Of a DNA stretch of 64,000 nucleotides, positions 40,648 to 49,917 are shown one piece after another (position 1 is the stretch's first letter; each line of letters opens with the position of its first letter). The stretch lies in NCBI RefSeq assembly GCF_900604355.1, contig NZ_UWOE01000001.1, positions 310,001 to 374,000 on the forward strand. Direction: 5' to 3'. The stretch comes from Luxibacter massiliensis. Its GTDB lineage: Bacteria > Bacillota > Clostridia > Lachnospirales > Lachnospiraceae. The position numbers and the translations under genes were made by a program. The notes beneath the pieces are model-generated. The model saw only the letters and a program-made list of their open reading frames with translations, was not told the origin of the DNA and did no database searches.

Positions 40648-41793
40648 CTACCAGCTTTGGAAAAATAAATTATTGCCTATATTTACGCCAGGCCGGTCTG
40701 TTGCCCCTGCATATAGAAAATAATAACAATCTGACACGGCCGCAAGGCGGGCACCATTAATGGCATCCTGTGCGACAGTATACGCTAAATCGCTGGCGCC
40801 GCTTGCGAGCACCGCATCTAACCGGCCTGTCCATACCGGTTCAAACTGACCGCCGGCATATACGACTTCCGTGATAGAATTGGGGAACAGAGGACTCTGT
40901 ACACGGTTCATGATTACTGTGGCCACTGCAAGCATAGAATCATAATCATACATGGCCTCGCAGTCCAGGATAGCAGCAAACACATCTAAATCACTGCCTG
41001 CGACTTCCGAAGCGCCACCGTTGACAACGGTGTCATCATATCCGCTTCCTGGTGTAGGTGCAGGAGTATTTGGAGAACTGTCAGAGGATGTATTGTTACC
41101 AGTATTGCCAGAGGAAACATTGGCGGCAGCTTCAGCAGCAGCGGCGGCAGCGGCAGCTTCTGCTGCCAGCCTTGCAGCCTCTTCAGCACGCAATTGTTCA
41201 AGCTGTGCGTTAAAAGCGGCAAGGTCAGTTGACGTCTCCTGGGCTTTCTGGGACAGCGCAGCCTGCCTGCCCTCCAGATCCTGTTGGAGATTTGTCAGGG
41301 AGGCCTGCTGATCCTCCAGGGTTTGCTTCTGATCGGCTATCTTCTGGCGTGTATCCTGAAGTTCCATCAGCATATCCCGGTCATAATCGCTGATATTCTG
41401 TATAAAGTCAGCTTTATTCAGGAAATCAGACATATCATCGGCTGAAAACAGCATGTCCAGCAGTGTTGCGTTGCCAGTTTCATACATATACTTAATACGG
41501 GATTTCATATCCTCATATTGACGTGATTCATTGGCCTGGGCTTCTGCCAGGGAGTCCTTGGTTCTTTGTATCTCACTGTTTGTAATTTCTACCTGCATTT
41601 CGGTTTCTGTGATTTCGTTGCTTATAGCAAGCAGATCCTCGTTAATTCCATTAAGCTGCTTCTGCAGGTTTGAGGTTTTATTTTCAAGACTCTTCTTATC
41701 CTCAGCCTGGACTGGAATAATGGAAAGTATTAATGCAAGAGAACATACGAATGTAATGAGTGCCTGTCCCCTGCCTTTTGAGCGAAATTTCAT
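40648..41793 (-). CDS. Secreted cell-wall hydrolase with coiled coil (SleB-like)
   Basis: 381 aa. Signal peptide (about 1-30, cleavage near VQA-ED), then a long coiled coil (about 33-210, PcsB/CwlO-like) ending in an Ala-rich stretch, a Ser/Thr/Pro/Gly/Asn linker (about 225-255), and a C-terminal Hydrolase_2/SleB-type domain (about 265-381). The probable catalytic glutamate lies in AILDCEAMYDYDSMLAVATV. Such enzymes cut peptidoglycan glycan strands. The coiled coil may regulate activity by contact with FtsEX (inference). Standalone gene. Confidence 0.87.
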   Translation of the reverse strand: MKFRSKGRGQALITFVCSLALILSIIPVQAEDKKSLENKTSNLQKQLNGINEDLLAISNEITETEMQVEITNSEIQRTKDSLAEAQANESRQYEDMKSRIKYMYETGNATLLDMLFSADDMSDFLNKADFIQNISDYDRDMLMELQDTRQKIADQKQTLEDQQASLTNLQQDLEGRQAALSQKAQETSTDLAAFNAQLEQLRAEEAARLAAEAAAAAAAAEAAANVSSGNTGNNTSSDSSPNTPAPTPGSGYDDTVVNGGASEVAGSDLDVFAAILDCEAMYDYDSMLAVATVIMNRVQSPLFPNSITEVVYAGGQFEPVWTGRLDAVLASGASDLAYTVAQDAINGARLAAVSDCYYFLYAGATDRPGVNIGNNLFFQSW

Positions 41794-41829
41794 AAATTCC
41801 TGTTCCTTTCATATTTGTTTTGCCTGACC

Positions 41830-41858
41830 ATTATACTATAAATTGCTTTATTAAGCAA
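41830..41858 (-). promoter_or_regulatory. Promoter of the cell-wall hydrolase gene
   Basis: On the minus strand TTGCTT (41858-41853), a 17-bp spacer and TATAAT (41835-41830), 37 bp from the start codon. Confidence 0.72.
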
Positions 41859-41959
41859 ACTCTGGTAGAATAAATTATAAAAATTTTATGATACCAGGGC
41901 CAAAACGCCTTTTTGCCCTGACATCATTATTTTATAGAAGTGTGAGGAAATAACTGCGT

Positions 41960-42805
41960 ATGGAACAACAGATAAAGATGATAGGGTTAGACCTGGACGG
42001 CACTCTTTTGAATAATAAAAAGGAACTACTTCCTTATACAAAAAGGATCCTTGACGAGGCTGTGAAAAAAGGGATTCAGGTTTTGGTGGCTACGGGGAGG
42101 CCGTTTAATGGGATACCTGAAGAGTTAAGGTTCTATCCTGGGTTTCGGTATGCCGTTACTGCAAATGGGGCAGCCATTTTAGACATCAGGGAGAACAAAA
42201 TACTGGCCCAACGGCCTCTTCCTCTGGAAAAAGCAAAGAAAGCATTGGAAACCTTGAGAAAGTATGATACATTACAAGAGGTATTCTTTGGAGGGCAGGG
42301 ATATGCAGAGGGAGATAAGCTGAATCATATAGGGCATTATCATCCAAATCCATTTATGTGGGAGTATGTGCGGACTACCCGCAAGGCCGTGGGAGATATT
42401 TTGGAATTAGTCATTCAGAAAAACCGTGACCTGGATAAGATACAGGCGGTTTTTGGGGATATGGAAGAGCGGAGAAAGGCCTGGGAAGAGTTGGAGAGAC
42501 AGGGGGGCATTACCCTGGTTGGTTCACTCGGATATAATATAGAGATTAATGATGAAGGGGTAAATAAAGGGACTGCACTCATAGAACTGGGGAAAATGCT
42601 TGGAATTGAGAGAGCGGAAATTATGGCCTGCGGCGACGGGGATAATGATGTGGATATGCTCAGAGAAGTCGGATTTGGCGTTGCTATGGCAAATGCTGAT
42701 GAAAAAACTAAGGCAGCGGCAGACTATATTACAGTGTCAAATGAGGAGCAGGGGGTTGCCAGGGCCATAGAACAATTTGTCCTAAGAGGAGGAAAGACAT
42801 GTTAG
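41960..42805 (+). CDS. Cof-type HAD-superfamily phosphatase
   Basis: 281 aa. HAD motif I DLDGT with catalytic D11 and D13, motif II VATGRP, and motif IV GDGDNDVDMLREVG (about 229-242). The type IIB cap lies between motifs II and III. Family members dephosphorylate sugar phosphates, FMN or PLP; the substrate is unknown. The 3' end overlaps the uppP start by 7 bp. Confidence 0.9.
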   Translation: MEQQIKMIGLDLDGTLLNNKKELLPYTKRILDEAVKKGIQVLVATGRPFNGIPEELRFYPGFRYAVTANGAAILDIRENKILAQRPLPLEKAKKALETLRKYDTLQEVFFGGQGYAEGDKLNHIGHYHPNPFMWEYVRTTRKAVGDILELVIQKNRDLDKIQAVFGDMEERRKAWEELERQGGITLVGSLGYNIEINDEGVNKGTALIELGKMLGIERAEIMACGDGDNDVDMLREVGFGVAMANADEKTKAAADYITVSNEEQGVARAIEQFVLRGGKTC

Positions 42806-43626
42806 AGGCGTTAAAAGTATTTATACTTGGGGTTGTGGAAGGAATTACTGAATGGCTGCCAATCAGCAGTACCGGCCATCTTATTTTGGTGGAGGAGTTT
42901 ATCAAGCTCAAGATGAGCGATGATTTTATATCCATGTTTAATGTTGTTATTCAGCTGGGGGCTATTTTAGCTGTGGTAGTAATTTATTTCCATAAACTGA
43001 ACCCCTTTTCGAATACGAAAACAAATAAACAAAAGATGCTGACCTTCCAGCTCTGGGTGAAGGTATTGATTGCCTCTGTCCCAGCAGCTATTATAGGCCT
43101 ATTGTTTGATGATTTTATCGACAAGCATTTTATGAATTATATAGTAGTTGCTATTACTCTTATTATTTACGGTGTGCTGTTTATCATTATCGAAAAACGA
43201 CACGAGCATACGAAACCGGCAGTAAAACGGCTCTCCGACCTGACTATCCCCATGGTGCTCATTATTGGGGGATTTCAGGTTCTGGCATTGATACCAGGGA
43301 CGTCCCGGTCGGGAGCCACGATCATCGGCGGCTTGCTGATTGGCGCTGCCAGAGGCGTGGCGGCTGAGTTTACATTCTTTCTTGCAATCCCGGTAATGTT
43401 TGGGGCAAGCTTTTTAAAGATTGTAAAATTTGGCTTTCATTTTACAGGAACCGAGATATTCCTGCTGCTTTTGGGATGTGTGGTTTCATTTGCAGTATCC
43501 ATATTTGCTATTAAATTTTTAATGCAGTATATAAAAAATCATGATTTTAAAGTGTTTGGGTATTATAGAATCGTCTTGGGAATCCTGGTTCTGCTCTATT
43601 TTGGGATGACTGCGCTTTTGGGGTAG
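42799..43626 (+). CDS. uppP: Undecaprenyl-diphosphatase UppP (BacA)
   Basis: 275-aa membrane enzyme that recycles the lipid carrier for peptidoglycan by removing phosphate from C55-PP. Both signatures are present: EGITEWLPISSTGHLIL (about 14-30) and PGTSRSGATIIGGLLIGAAR (about 167-186) with the catalytic Glu, His, Ser and Arg. About eight hydrophobic helices. RBS AAGAGGAGG lies inside the preceding gene. High levels confer bacitracin tolerance in other species. Confidence 0.96.
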   Translation: MLEALKVFILGVVEGITEWLPISSTGHLILVEEFIKLKMSDDFISMFNVVIQLGAILAVVVIYFHKLNPFSNTKTNKQKMLTFQLWVKVLIASVPAAIIGLLFDDFIDKHFMNYIVVAITLIIYGVLFIIIEKRHEHTKPAVKRLSDLTIPMVLIIGGFQVLALIPGTSRSGATIIGGLLIGAARGVAAEFTFFLAIPVMFGASFLKIVKFGFHFTGTEIFLLLLGCVVSFAVSIFAIKFLMQYIKNHDFKVFGYYRIVLGILVLLYFGMTALLG

Positions 43627-43731
43627 GCCAGAGAGTCAGGAAGCTGAAAGCAAAGGCAGGCAGAAGAACCTATCTAGGACGGAAGCTGCGGCAGATACAT
43701 GCCTGCAGTGCGGGGACTTTTAAGGGGCAGC

Positions 43732-43825
43732 AAAGGCTGCTGTAAAATAAATGTTTTAAATAAGATAACCCTATGGGTAAACAGAAGGTATCTTATTGAA
43801 TCATTATATTTTACAGCAGCTTTTT
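43732..43825 (+). terminator. Long composite hairpin after uppP
   Basis: Outer arms AAAGGCTGCTGTAAAATA (43732-43749) and TATTTTACAGCAGC plus T-run (43807-43825) enclose a second pair, AATAAGATA...GGTATCTTATT. The 3' arm and T-run make it terminator-like, but the double structure is larger than usual. Confidence 0.7.
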
Positions 43826-43921
43826 CATATCAGGGTTGTTTTTTTAGGAAAACATGATAAAATATAGAAATAATGTGTATTATTATGCAATGTCAATGAG
43901 ATTTTGGGAGGATTATGGAAG

Positions 43922-44680
43922 ATGAAAAAGAAAGTTTTAAGTTTGATGCTGGCATCTGTCTGTGTGATTTCTATGGCTGCCTGTGGTTCCAAGGAAAAGG
44001 AGGACTCAGGACAGGATACTTTAGTGATGGCCACAAATGCAGAGTTCCCGCCTTATGAGTTTTATGAAGGGGATGATGTTGTAGGTATCGATGCAGATAT
44101 TGCATCAGCAGTGGCAGAAGAGATGGGGATGACTTTAAAAATTGAAGATATGGCATTTGATTCTATAATCGCTGCAGTGTCCAGTGGGAAAGCAGATATT
44201 GGGGCGGCAGGCATGACTGTGACAGAGGACCGCCTTGAAAATGTTGATTTCACCGATACATATGCCACTGCAACACAGGTTATTATTGTGACAGAGGACA
44301 GTGATATAGCAGGGCCGGACGGCCTGGCCGGTAAAAAGATCGGTGTGCAGCTTGGCACTACGGGGGACATTTACGCAGACGATATCGAGGACGCTACAGT
44401 AGAGCGTTACAATAAGGGATTTGAAGCTGTACAGGCCTTGCAGCAGGGGAAAATTGACGCGGTTGTCATTGACGGGGAACCGGCAAAAGAGTTTGTGAAA
44501 GAGGCCGAAGGGTTAAAGATACTGGACGAAGCTTTTACAGAGGAAGAGTATGCCATCGCAGTGGCAAAAGGGAATGATGAACTGAAAGACAAAATCAACG
44601 AGGCATTGGCGAATCTGAAAGAATCAGGAAAGTTGGACGAGATCGTGGCCAAATATATCAGTGCCGATAGTGAAGAATAA
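43922..44680 (+). CDS. Polar amino-acid ABC transporter substrate-binding lipoprotein
   Basis: 252 aa. Lipobox MAAC (Cys near 21), then a family 3 binding-protein fold (LVMATNAEFPPYEFYEG, VGIDADIASAVAEEMG, SGKADIGAAGMTVTEDR). It binds a polar amino acid, perhaps glutamine, cystine or lysine. The ATG at 43922 has GGGAGGA about 9 nt upstream and starts a proper signal peptide; the TTG at 43904 overlaps that RBS. First gene of a three-gene importer operon. Confidence 0.92.
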   Translation: MKKKVLSLMLASVCVISMAACGSKEKEDSGQDTLVMATNAEFPPYEFYEGDDVVGIDADIASAVAEEMGMTLKIEDMAFDSIIAAVSSGKADIGAAGMTVTEDRLENVDFTDTYATATQVIIVTEDSDIAGPDGLAGKKIGVQLGTTGDIYADDIEDATVERYNKGFEAVQALQQGKIDAVVIDGEPAKEFVKEAEGLKILDEAFTEEEYAIAVAKGNDELKDKINEALANLKESGKLDEIVAKYISADSEE

Positions 44681-44694
44681 AAGAGGATAAGGGT

Positions 44695-45387
44695 ATGTTG
44701 CAGACATTGCAGGGGAAATTTAATGCAAATTTTATAGAAGACGACCGTTGGAAATATATTTTAGACGGCCTCGGCGTTACACTGCAGGTGACATTTTTTG
44801 CAGTGATAATCGGTATAGTAATCGGGTTTCTTGTGGCCATTGTGCGCTCCACTTATGATAAGACGGGAAGGCTGAAAATACTCAATGTACTGTGTAAAAT
44901 TTATCTGACAGTTATCCGTGGGACGCCGGTAGTCGTACAGCTTCTTATTATATATTTTGTTATATTCGGCAGTTCCGATATAAGTAAAGTGGTGGTGGCT
45001 ATTATGGCTTTTGGACTGAACTCAGGCGCTTATGTTGCTGAGATATTCCGTTCCGGGATTATGTCTGTTGATAATGGGCAGTTTGAGGCGGGCCGCAGCC
45101 TTGGATTCAATTATGTACAGACAATGATTTATATTGTAATGCCCCAGGCGTTTAAAAATGTGCTGCCGGCCCTTGGAAATGAGTTTATTGTGCTGCTAAA
45201 AGAAACGTCTGTATCAGGCTATATTGCCCTTCAGGACCTGACTAAGGGCGGGGATATTATAAGAAGCCGCACATATGATGCATTTATGCCCCTCATTGCC
45301 GTGGCGCTGATTTATCTTGTCATGGTGATGATATTTACAAAACTTGTAAATATGCTGGAGAGGAGGCTGAGGAACAGTGACCACTAG
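44695..45387 (+). CDS. Amino-acid ABC transporter permease
   Basis: 230 aa with about five membrane helices. It has the HisM/GlnP-type N-terminal LDGLGVTLQVTFFAVIIG and the EAA loop (EAGRSLGFNYVQTMIYIVMPQA). Starts 14 bp after the binding protein and overlaps the ATPase gene by 11 bp. Confidence 0.94.
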   Translation: MLQTLQGKFNANFIEDDRWKYILDGLGVTLQVTFFAVIIGIVIGFLVAIVRSTYDKTGRLKILNVLCKIYLTVIRGTPVVVQLLIIYFVIFGSSDISKVVVAIMAFGLNSGAYVAEIFRSGIMSVDNGQFEAGRSLGFNYVQTMIYIVMPQAFKNVLPALGNEFIVLLKETSVSGYIALQDLTKGGDIIRSRTYDAFMPLIAVALIYLVMVMIFTKLVNMLERRLRNSDH

Positions 45388-46123
45388 TGGAGATGTATTA
45401 ATCAAGGTAGAAGGGTTATATAAGGTTTTTAACAATAAGCTCCATGCCCTGGATGGGGTTTCTGAGGAAATCCACAGAGGGGAGGTTGTGGTTATAGTAG
45501 GGCCCTCAGGTTCCGGGAAGTCTACGTTTCTGCGTTCCCTGAATTTACTGGAAATACCTACCAGAGGGCATATTTATTTTGAGGGAACTGATATAACGGG
45601 CAAGGAAACAGATATAGACCAGCACCGTCAGAGAATGGGAATGGTATTTCAGCATTTTAACCTGTTTCCACATAAGACCATACTGGAAAATATTACTCTT
45701 GCCCCGGTGAAGCTTTTAAAAAAGAGCAAGGAAGAAGCAGAAAAGAGGGCCATGGAGCTTTTGAAGCTGGTAGGGCTTGAAAGTAAGGCTAATGCATATC
45801 CATCTCATCTGTCAGGAGGGCAGAAGCAGCGTATAGCGATTGTGCGTTCTCTGGCGATGGATCCAGACGTAATGCTTTTTGACGAGCCTACATCTGCGCT
45901 GGATCCAGAAATGGTAGGGGAAGTGCTTGAGCTGATGAAAAAGCTGGCCAATGATGGCATGACAATGGTTGTCGTGACACATGAGATGGGATTTGCCAAA
46001 GAGGTTGCTACCAGAGTCATCTTTATGGATGAAGGGAAAATAAAAGAACAGGGAACACCGAAAGATTTCTTTGATAATCCTTCTGAACCAAGGCTACAGG
46101 AATTTCTTTCTAAAATCTTATAA
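45377..46123 (+). CDS. Amino-acid ABC transporter ATP-binding protein (GlnQ family)
   Basis: 248 aa. Walker A GPSGSGKST, signature LSGGQKQRIAI, Walker B VMLFDEPTSALDPE, and H-loop VVTHEMGFA. GTG start within the end of the permease gene, with AGGAGGCTGAGG upstream. Energises uptake of the amino acid bound by the first gene product. Confidence 0.95.
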   Translation: MTTSGDVLIKVEGLYKVFNNKLHALDGVSEEIHRGEVVVIVGPSGSGKSTFLRSLNLLEIPTRGHIYFEGTDITGKETDIDQHRQRMGMVFQHFNLFPHKTILENITLAPVKLLKKSKEEAEKRAMELLKLVGLESKANAYPSHLSGGQKQRIAIVRSLAMDPDVMLFDEPTSALDPEMVGEVLELMKKLANDGMTMVVVTHEMGFAKEVATRVIFMDEGKIKEQGTPKDFFDNPSEPRLQEFLSKIL

Positions 46124-46261
46124 GATAGAGGGGTTCAGTTATTGGCTTTGGCCAATCGGACGTGCTTACATATCCGATTGCCCCATTGTTTGCAGGAATA
46201 AAGAGATATGTCAGGAAGCAGAGATGAAGGATGTCTGTTTTTCTGGATAGTTCTGTTATAG

Positions 46262-46310
46262 GATAACTCATAGTACATTTATTAAAAATGTCCTATGGGT
46301 TATCTTATTT
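46262..46310 (+). terminator. Terminator of the amino-acid importer operon
   Basis: GATAACTCATAGTACATTT and AAATGTCCTATGGGTTATC pair almost throughout, followed by TTATTTTA. Confidence 0.75.
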
Positions 46311-46346
46311 TAATGAGACTTAATGAGCCATTCCCATAGATTTACT

Positions 46347-46375
46347 TTTACAAAACATTTGTTCCATGATACACT
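46347..46375 (+). promoter_or_regulatory. Promoter of the SfsA-MutY gene
   Basis: TTTACA (46347-46352), a 17-bp spacer and TACACT (46370-46375), 70 bp before the start codon. Confidence 0.6.
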
Positions 46376-46444
46376 GATATCCATAGAACAGCTGTTAAGT
46401 GCCTATAGCTGGAGAAAATATAGACAAGGGAAGTAAAAAGACAA

Positions 46445-48175
46445 ATGAGATATGAGAGAATAGAAAAGGCAGTGTTTGTGGAGAGGCCAAACAGGTTTAT
46501 CGCCCATGTCCGTATAGGGGAGGGGACAGAGACCGTCCATGTTAAAAATACAGGCCGCTGCGCAGAACTTTTAAGGCCGGGAGTTTCTGTGTATCTCCAG
46601 AAGAGCGATAATCCTCAGAGAAAGACACAGTGGGATTTAATAGCCGTAGAAAAAGGCGAAAGGCTTGTGAATATGGACTCCCAAATACCAAATCGGGTCG
46701 TACAGGAATGGATACAGGAGGGGGGATTGTTTGGGGGCAGTGTGTACGTGAAGCCTGAAACGGTTTATGGGAATTCGCGTTTTGACCTTTATGTAGAGCA
46801 TGGAGGGCGAAAGGCGTTTATTGAGGTCAAAGGGGTTACTCTGGAAGAAGGGGGGGAGGTCAGGTTTCCGGATGCGCCAAGTGAGCGTGCGGTAAAACAT
46901 GTAGAAGAGCTGTGCAGGGCGGTAAAAGATGGATACGAGGCATATATAATCTTTGTTATACAGATGAAGGGGGTACGGTATTTTACTCCCAATATAGATA
47001 CCCACCCTGAGTTCGGAGAAGCTCTTAAACAGGCACATAGTGCGGGGGTCAATATTCTGGCTTATGACTGCATAGTAGAGCCAGATAGTATTGTCCTGGA
47101 TGAACCGGTAGATATAGTGCTGGGAAACCCGGTGCTAAAAAAGGCCGCCGGGCCTCTGACAGAGTGGTATAGGAAGAACAAGAGAGATCTTCCGTGGAGG
47201 CGCCATATCAGCGCTTATAGAGTATGGGTGTCAGAGATTATGCTTCAGCAGACGAGGGTGGAAGCTGTCAAGCCATATTATGAAAGATTCTTAAAAGAAC
47301 TTCCGTCTGTCAGGGAATTGGCAGAGGTTTCTGAGGACAGGCTGCTTAAATTGTGGGAGGGCCTTGGATATTATAACCGGGTACGGAATATGCAGAAAGC
47401 CGCCCGTCAGATTATGGAAGAGTATGGAGGAGTGTTCCCAGAGGATTACGAAGACATCCGGGGACTAACCGGAATTGGCAGTTATACTGCGGGGGCCATC
47501 AGTTCCTTTGCTTATGGGCTTCCAAGGGCAGCAGTGGATGGCAATGTGCTTCGGGTCGTGGCCAGGCTTCTTGCCAGGGCGGATGATATTATGAAGGCCA
47601 GTGTAAGGGGGGATATTGAGAAACAGGTTGAAGAGGCCATTCCTGATAATGAGGCGGCAGATTTTAACCAGGGACTTATAGAGCTTGGAGCGCTGGTCTG
47701 CGTGCCGGGAGGTGTTCCCAAATGTGGGGAATGCCCTCTGGAAGAATTATGTATGGCTAGGGCAAAAGGTATCCAAAATCAACTTCCGGTCAGGTCAAAA
47801 GCAAAGGGGAGGAGAATTGAGAAGAGGACTGTATTGATTTTCAGGGACGGGGATACATTTGCTATTAAAAAGAGGCCAGAAACAGGACTTCTGGCAGGCT
47901 TGTATGAGCTGCCCAATTTAGAAGGGCATTTAAACCGTAAACAAATCCTTGAGTATTGCCGTTCTATAGGTTTGTTTCCGATTCATATACATAAGGCAGG
48001 GGAGGCTAAGCATGTATTCAGCCATGTGGAGTGGCACATGACAGGATATGAAATCAAGGTCGATGAGCTGGAAAGAAACTGCAGTGAAAATATGATTTTT
48101 GCCAGGTGCGATGAAATTGAGAAAAAATACCCTATTCCATCTGCCTTCGAAGCATACAAAAAACTGATACATTGA
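46445..48175 (+). CDS. SfsA nuclease-MutY adenine glycosylase fusion
   Basis: 576 aa in one uninterrupted frame. Residues 1-225 are SfsA-like: an OB-fold N-terminus (HVRIGEGTETVHVKNTGRC), then a PD-(D/E)XK-type core with D114 in SRFDLYV and E127-K129 in IEVKG. Residues about 235-576 are MutY: catalytic E264 in VSEIMLQQTRVEAV, hairpin LTGIGSYTAG, D365 in AVDGNVLRVVARL, four cysteines (419, 427, 430, 436) for an Fe-S cluster with 7 instead of 6 residues in the first gap, and a C-terminal NUDIX-like 8-oxoG-recognition domain (FSHVEWHMTGYEI). MutY removes A mispaired with 8-oxoG; SfsA is a DNA/RNA nuclease of uncertain role. Monocistronic. Confidence 0.92.
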   Translation: MRYERIEKAVFVERPNRFIAHVRIGEGTETVHVKNTGRCAELLRPGVSVYLQKSDNPQRKTQWDLIAVEKGERLVNMDSQIPNRVVQEWIQEGGLFGGSVYVKPETVYGNSRFDLYVEHGGRKAFIEVKGVTLEEGGEVRFPDAPSERAVKHVEELCRAVKDGYEAYIIFVIQMKGVRYFTPNIDTHPEFGEALKQAHSAGVNILAYDCIVEPDSIVLDEPVDIVLGNPVLKKAAGPLTEWYRKNKRDLPWRRHISAYRVWVSEIMLQQTRVEAVKPYYERFLKELPSVRELAEVSEDRLLKLWEGLGYYNRVRNMQKAARQIMEEYGGVFPEDYEDIRGLTGIGSYTAGAISSFAYGLPRAAVDGNVLRVVARLLARADDIMKASVRGDIEKQVEEAIPDNEAADFNQGLIELGALVCVPGGVPKCGECPLEELCMARAKGIQNQLPVRSKAKGRRIEKRTVLIFRDGDTFAIKKRPETGLLAGLYELPNLEGHLNRKQILEYCRSIGLFPIHIHKAGEAKHVFSHVEWHMTGYEIKVDELERNCSENMIFARCDEIEKKYPIPSAFEAYKKLIH

Positions 48176-48285
48176 TCTGCAGCGGCCTGGAAGGCAGGAT
48201 ACAGGGTGTGCTTCTGGGTATACGTTGGCCTGCAGCTATTTTGTAGCCTAGCTTCGGAGTAGAAGTTAGAGCTTACTCTGTTTTC

Positions 48286-48314
48286 TTGAAACGGGTAATT
48301 ATTTATGCTATACT
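48286..48314 (+). promoter_or_regulatory. Promoter of the tetR-type gene
   Basis: TTGAAA (48286-48291), a 17-bp spacer and TATACT (48309-48314), 40 bp before the start codon. Confidence 0.75.
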
Positions 48315-48353
48315 CAAGCAGGACAGTTATCTGTCAGAAGGAGCGGACAGTTT

Positions 48354-48974
48354 ATGGATGGAAGAACAGCATTATCAAGACAGCAGCAAAAGTCAAGGGA
48401 GACTAAGGAAAAGATTTTTCAGGCCGCAAAGCGGATACTCCAGAAAGAGGGGTATGAAGAACTTTCTATTAAGAATATATGTGAAGAAGCAGGCGTTTCA
48501 AATGGAAGCTTTTATCATCATTTTAAGACAAAGGATGACCTGCTTTCATATTATATAGAGGATCAGCCAAGCATCAACCCGGATCTCCTTGATCTGCCTG
48601 CGGACTGTGATGAGGCGAAGCAGGCGATTATATATGTGTACCTCAATTACGTAGAGTATTGCCGTGAGCTTGGTGTAGAATTTATTTCAGGCTATTATGA
48701 TACAAAGAACCAGGCGCTGAATCCTGCAATCCGTACAGAGCGCCCATATCCCATCGTTACAGTACAGACATATATTGAGCGGGCTGTAAGAGAGAATGCT
48801 ATAGAGTTGGGAGTGGAAATTGAGGAATTTACCACAGATATCAGGATGATTGTAATAGGCAATGTATTTGAGTGGTGCCTGCGGGAGGGGAAAACAGATT
48901 TCGAAGGGAATATGAGGCGTTCCCTCGGAAAATATTTGGACAGTACGGTTTTACAGAGAGATGACGGTAAATAG
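48354..48974 (+). CDS. TetR-family transcriptional regulator
   Basis: 206 aa. N-terminal TetR DNA-binding domain (ETKEKIFQAAKRILQKEGYEE, then ICEEAGVSNGSFYHHFKTKDDLL at about 43-65) and a divergent all-helical ligand domain. The only linked gene is the GDPD-like gene 21 bp downstream; no efflux gene is nearby, so the target is unknown. AGAAGGAG upstream of the ATG. Confidence 0.92.
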   Translation: MDGRTALSRQQQKSRETKEKIFQAAKRILQKEGYEELSIKNICEEAGVSNGSFYHHFKTKDDLLSYYIEDQPSINPDLLDLPADCDEAKQAIIYVYLNYVEYCRELGVEFISGYYDTKNQALNPAIRTERPYPIVTVQTYIERAVRENAIELGVEIEEFTTDIRMIVIGNVFEWCLREGKTDFEGNMRRSLGKYLDSTVLQRDDGK

Positions 48975-48995
48975 CAAGGTATGGGGGATGGGAAT

Positions 48996-49805
48996 ATGTA
49001 TTTACTGGGAATTATAGCAGTAATGCTGGTGCTTTTATATTTATTTATGATTATGCCGCGTATGTCCACCCATAAACGTATGAAATTATTTTTGGGGACA
49101 AAGTGGGCGCACAGGGGACTTTATAATATGAAAAAAGGGATCCCGGAAAATTCTTTGGCCGCCTTTAAAAATGCAGTGAAGAAGGGGGTCGGGATAGAGC
49201 TTGACGTCCATATGACATGTGATAAAAAATTGATTGTATTCCACGACGATACACTAAAGAGAGTTTGTGGATGTGAAGGGAATATAGAGGAAATGGCATA
49301 TGAGGACTTAAAAGGGTGTTACCTGAATCATACCTCTGAAAAGATCCCTCTTTTATCTGATGTACTAGATTATGTAAATGGACGGGTGCCACTGCTTATT
49401 GAGGTGAAACTGCCTACAAAAAATACAGAAATTTGCTCTTATCTGGAGAAAGAACTCAGAAGATATAACGGCCCCTATCTGGTACAGTCTTTCAACTGCC
49501 TTGTTTTAAGGTGGTTAAAAATGTATTGTCCGCAAATACTCAGAGGACAGCTGTCCTCAAACCTGACGAAAAGCAGTAATTCACCAAATTATTTATTGAG
49601 GTTCTGTGTCCAACATCTTTTAAGTAACTGTTGGTGCAGGCCTGATTTTATTTCTTATAAGCTTAGGGACAGCCAGAATTTGAGTTTGAGAATAGTACAC
49701 AGGCTGTATCATGCTCCTGTGGCAGCCTGGACCATACGTACCGCGGAAGAGATGGCGGCGGCAAAGAAAGAATATGATATGTACATATTTGAGCAAAAAC
49801 AGTGA
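48996..49805 (+). CDS. Glycerophosphodiester phosphodiesterase family protein, membrane-anchored
   Basis: 269 aa. One N-terminal membrane segment (about 3-20), then a GDPD TIM-barrel: AHRGLYNMKKGIPENSLAAF (His and Arg and Glu of the active site), GIELDVHMTCDKKLIVFHDDTL (metal ligands) and LLIEVKL. It would hydrolyse glycerophosphodiesters at the membrane. I prefer the ATG at 48996 because GGGGGA precedes it by 7 nt; the ATG at 48981 is possible. Likely cotranscribed with the TetR gene. Confidence 0.86.
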   Translation: MYLLGIIAVMLVLLYLFMIMPRMSTHKRMKLFLGTKWAHRGLYNMKKGIPENSLAAFKNAVKKGVGIELDVHMTCDKKLIVFHDDTLKRVCGCEGNIEEMAYEDLKGCYLNHTSEKIPLLSDVLDYVNGRVPLLIEVKLPTKNTEICSYLEKELRRYNGPYLVQSFNCLVLRWLKMYCPQILRGQLSSNLTKSSNSPNYLLRFCVQHLLSNCWCRPDFISYKLRDSQNLSLRIVHRLYHAPVAAWTIRTAEEMAAAKKEYDMYIFEQKQ

Positions 49806-49917
49806 CAGATGGATTTCAAAAGATTTTGTTAAGGTTTTATGAAGATTATTGTTGTTGCTAGGAATTCATGTTATAATCGGGGCAAGTTAGAGGGGATTCA
49901 TAAAGGGAGCGTCGAAT

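Larger units (their letters stand above)
46124..46444 (+). other. Gap after the amino-acid importer
   Basis: 321 bp without a gene. A small hairpin AATCGGA/TCCGATT (46154-46160, 46173-46179) is followed by a terminator at 46262-46310 and the promoter of the next gene at 46347-46375. An adjacent TTGGC/GGCCAA dyad (46142-46156) overlaps the first hairpin. Confidence 0.55.

Noticed and set aside
47701..47754. MutY Fe-S cluster as defective because the first Cys gap is 7 residues
   Set aside because: All four cysteines are present and a one-residue longer loop is plausible in clostridial homologues, so loss of the cluster cannot be concluded.
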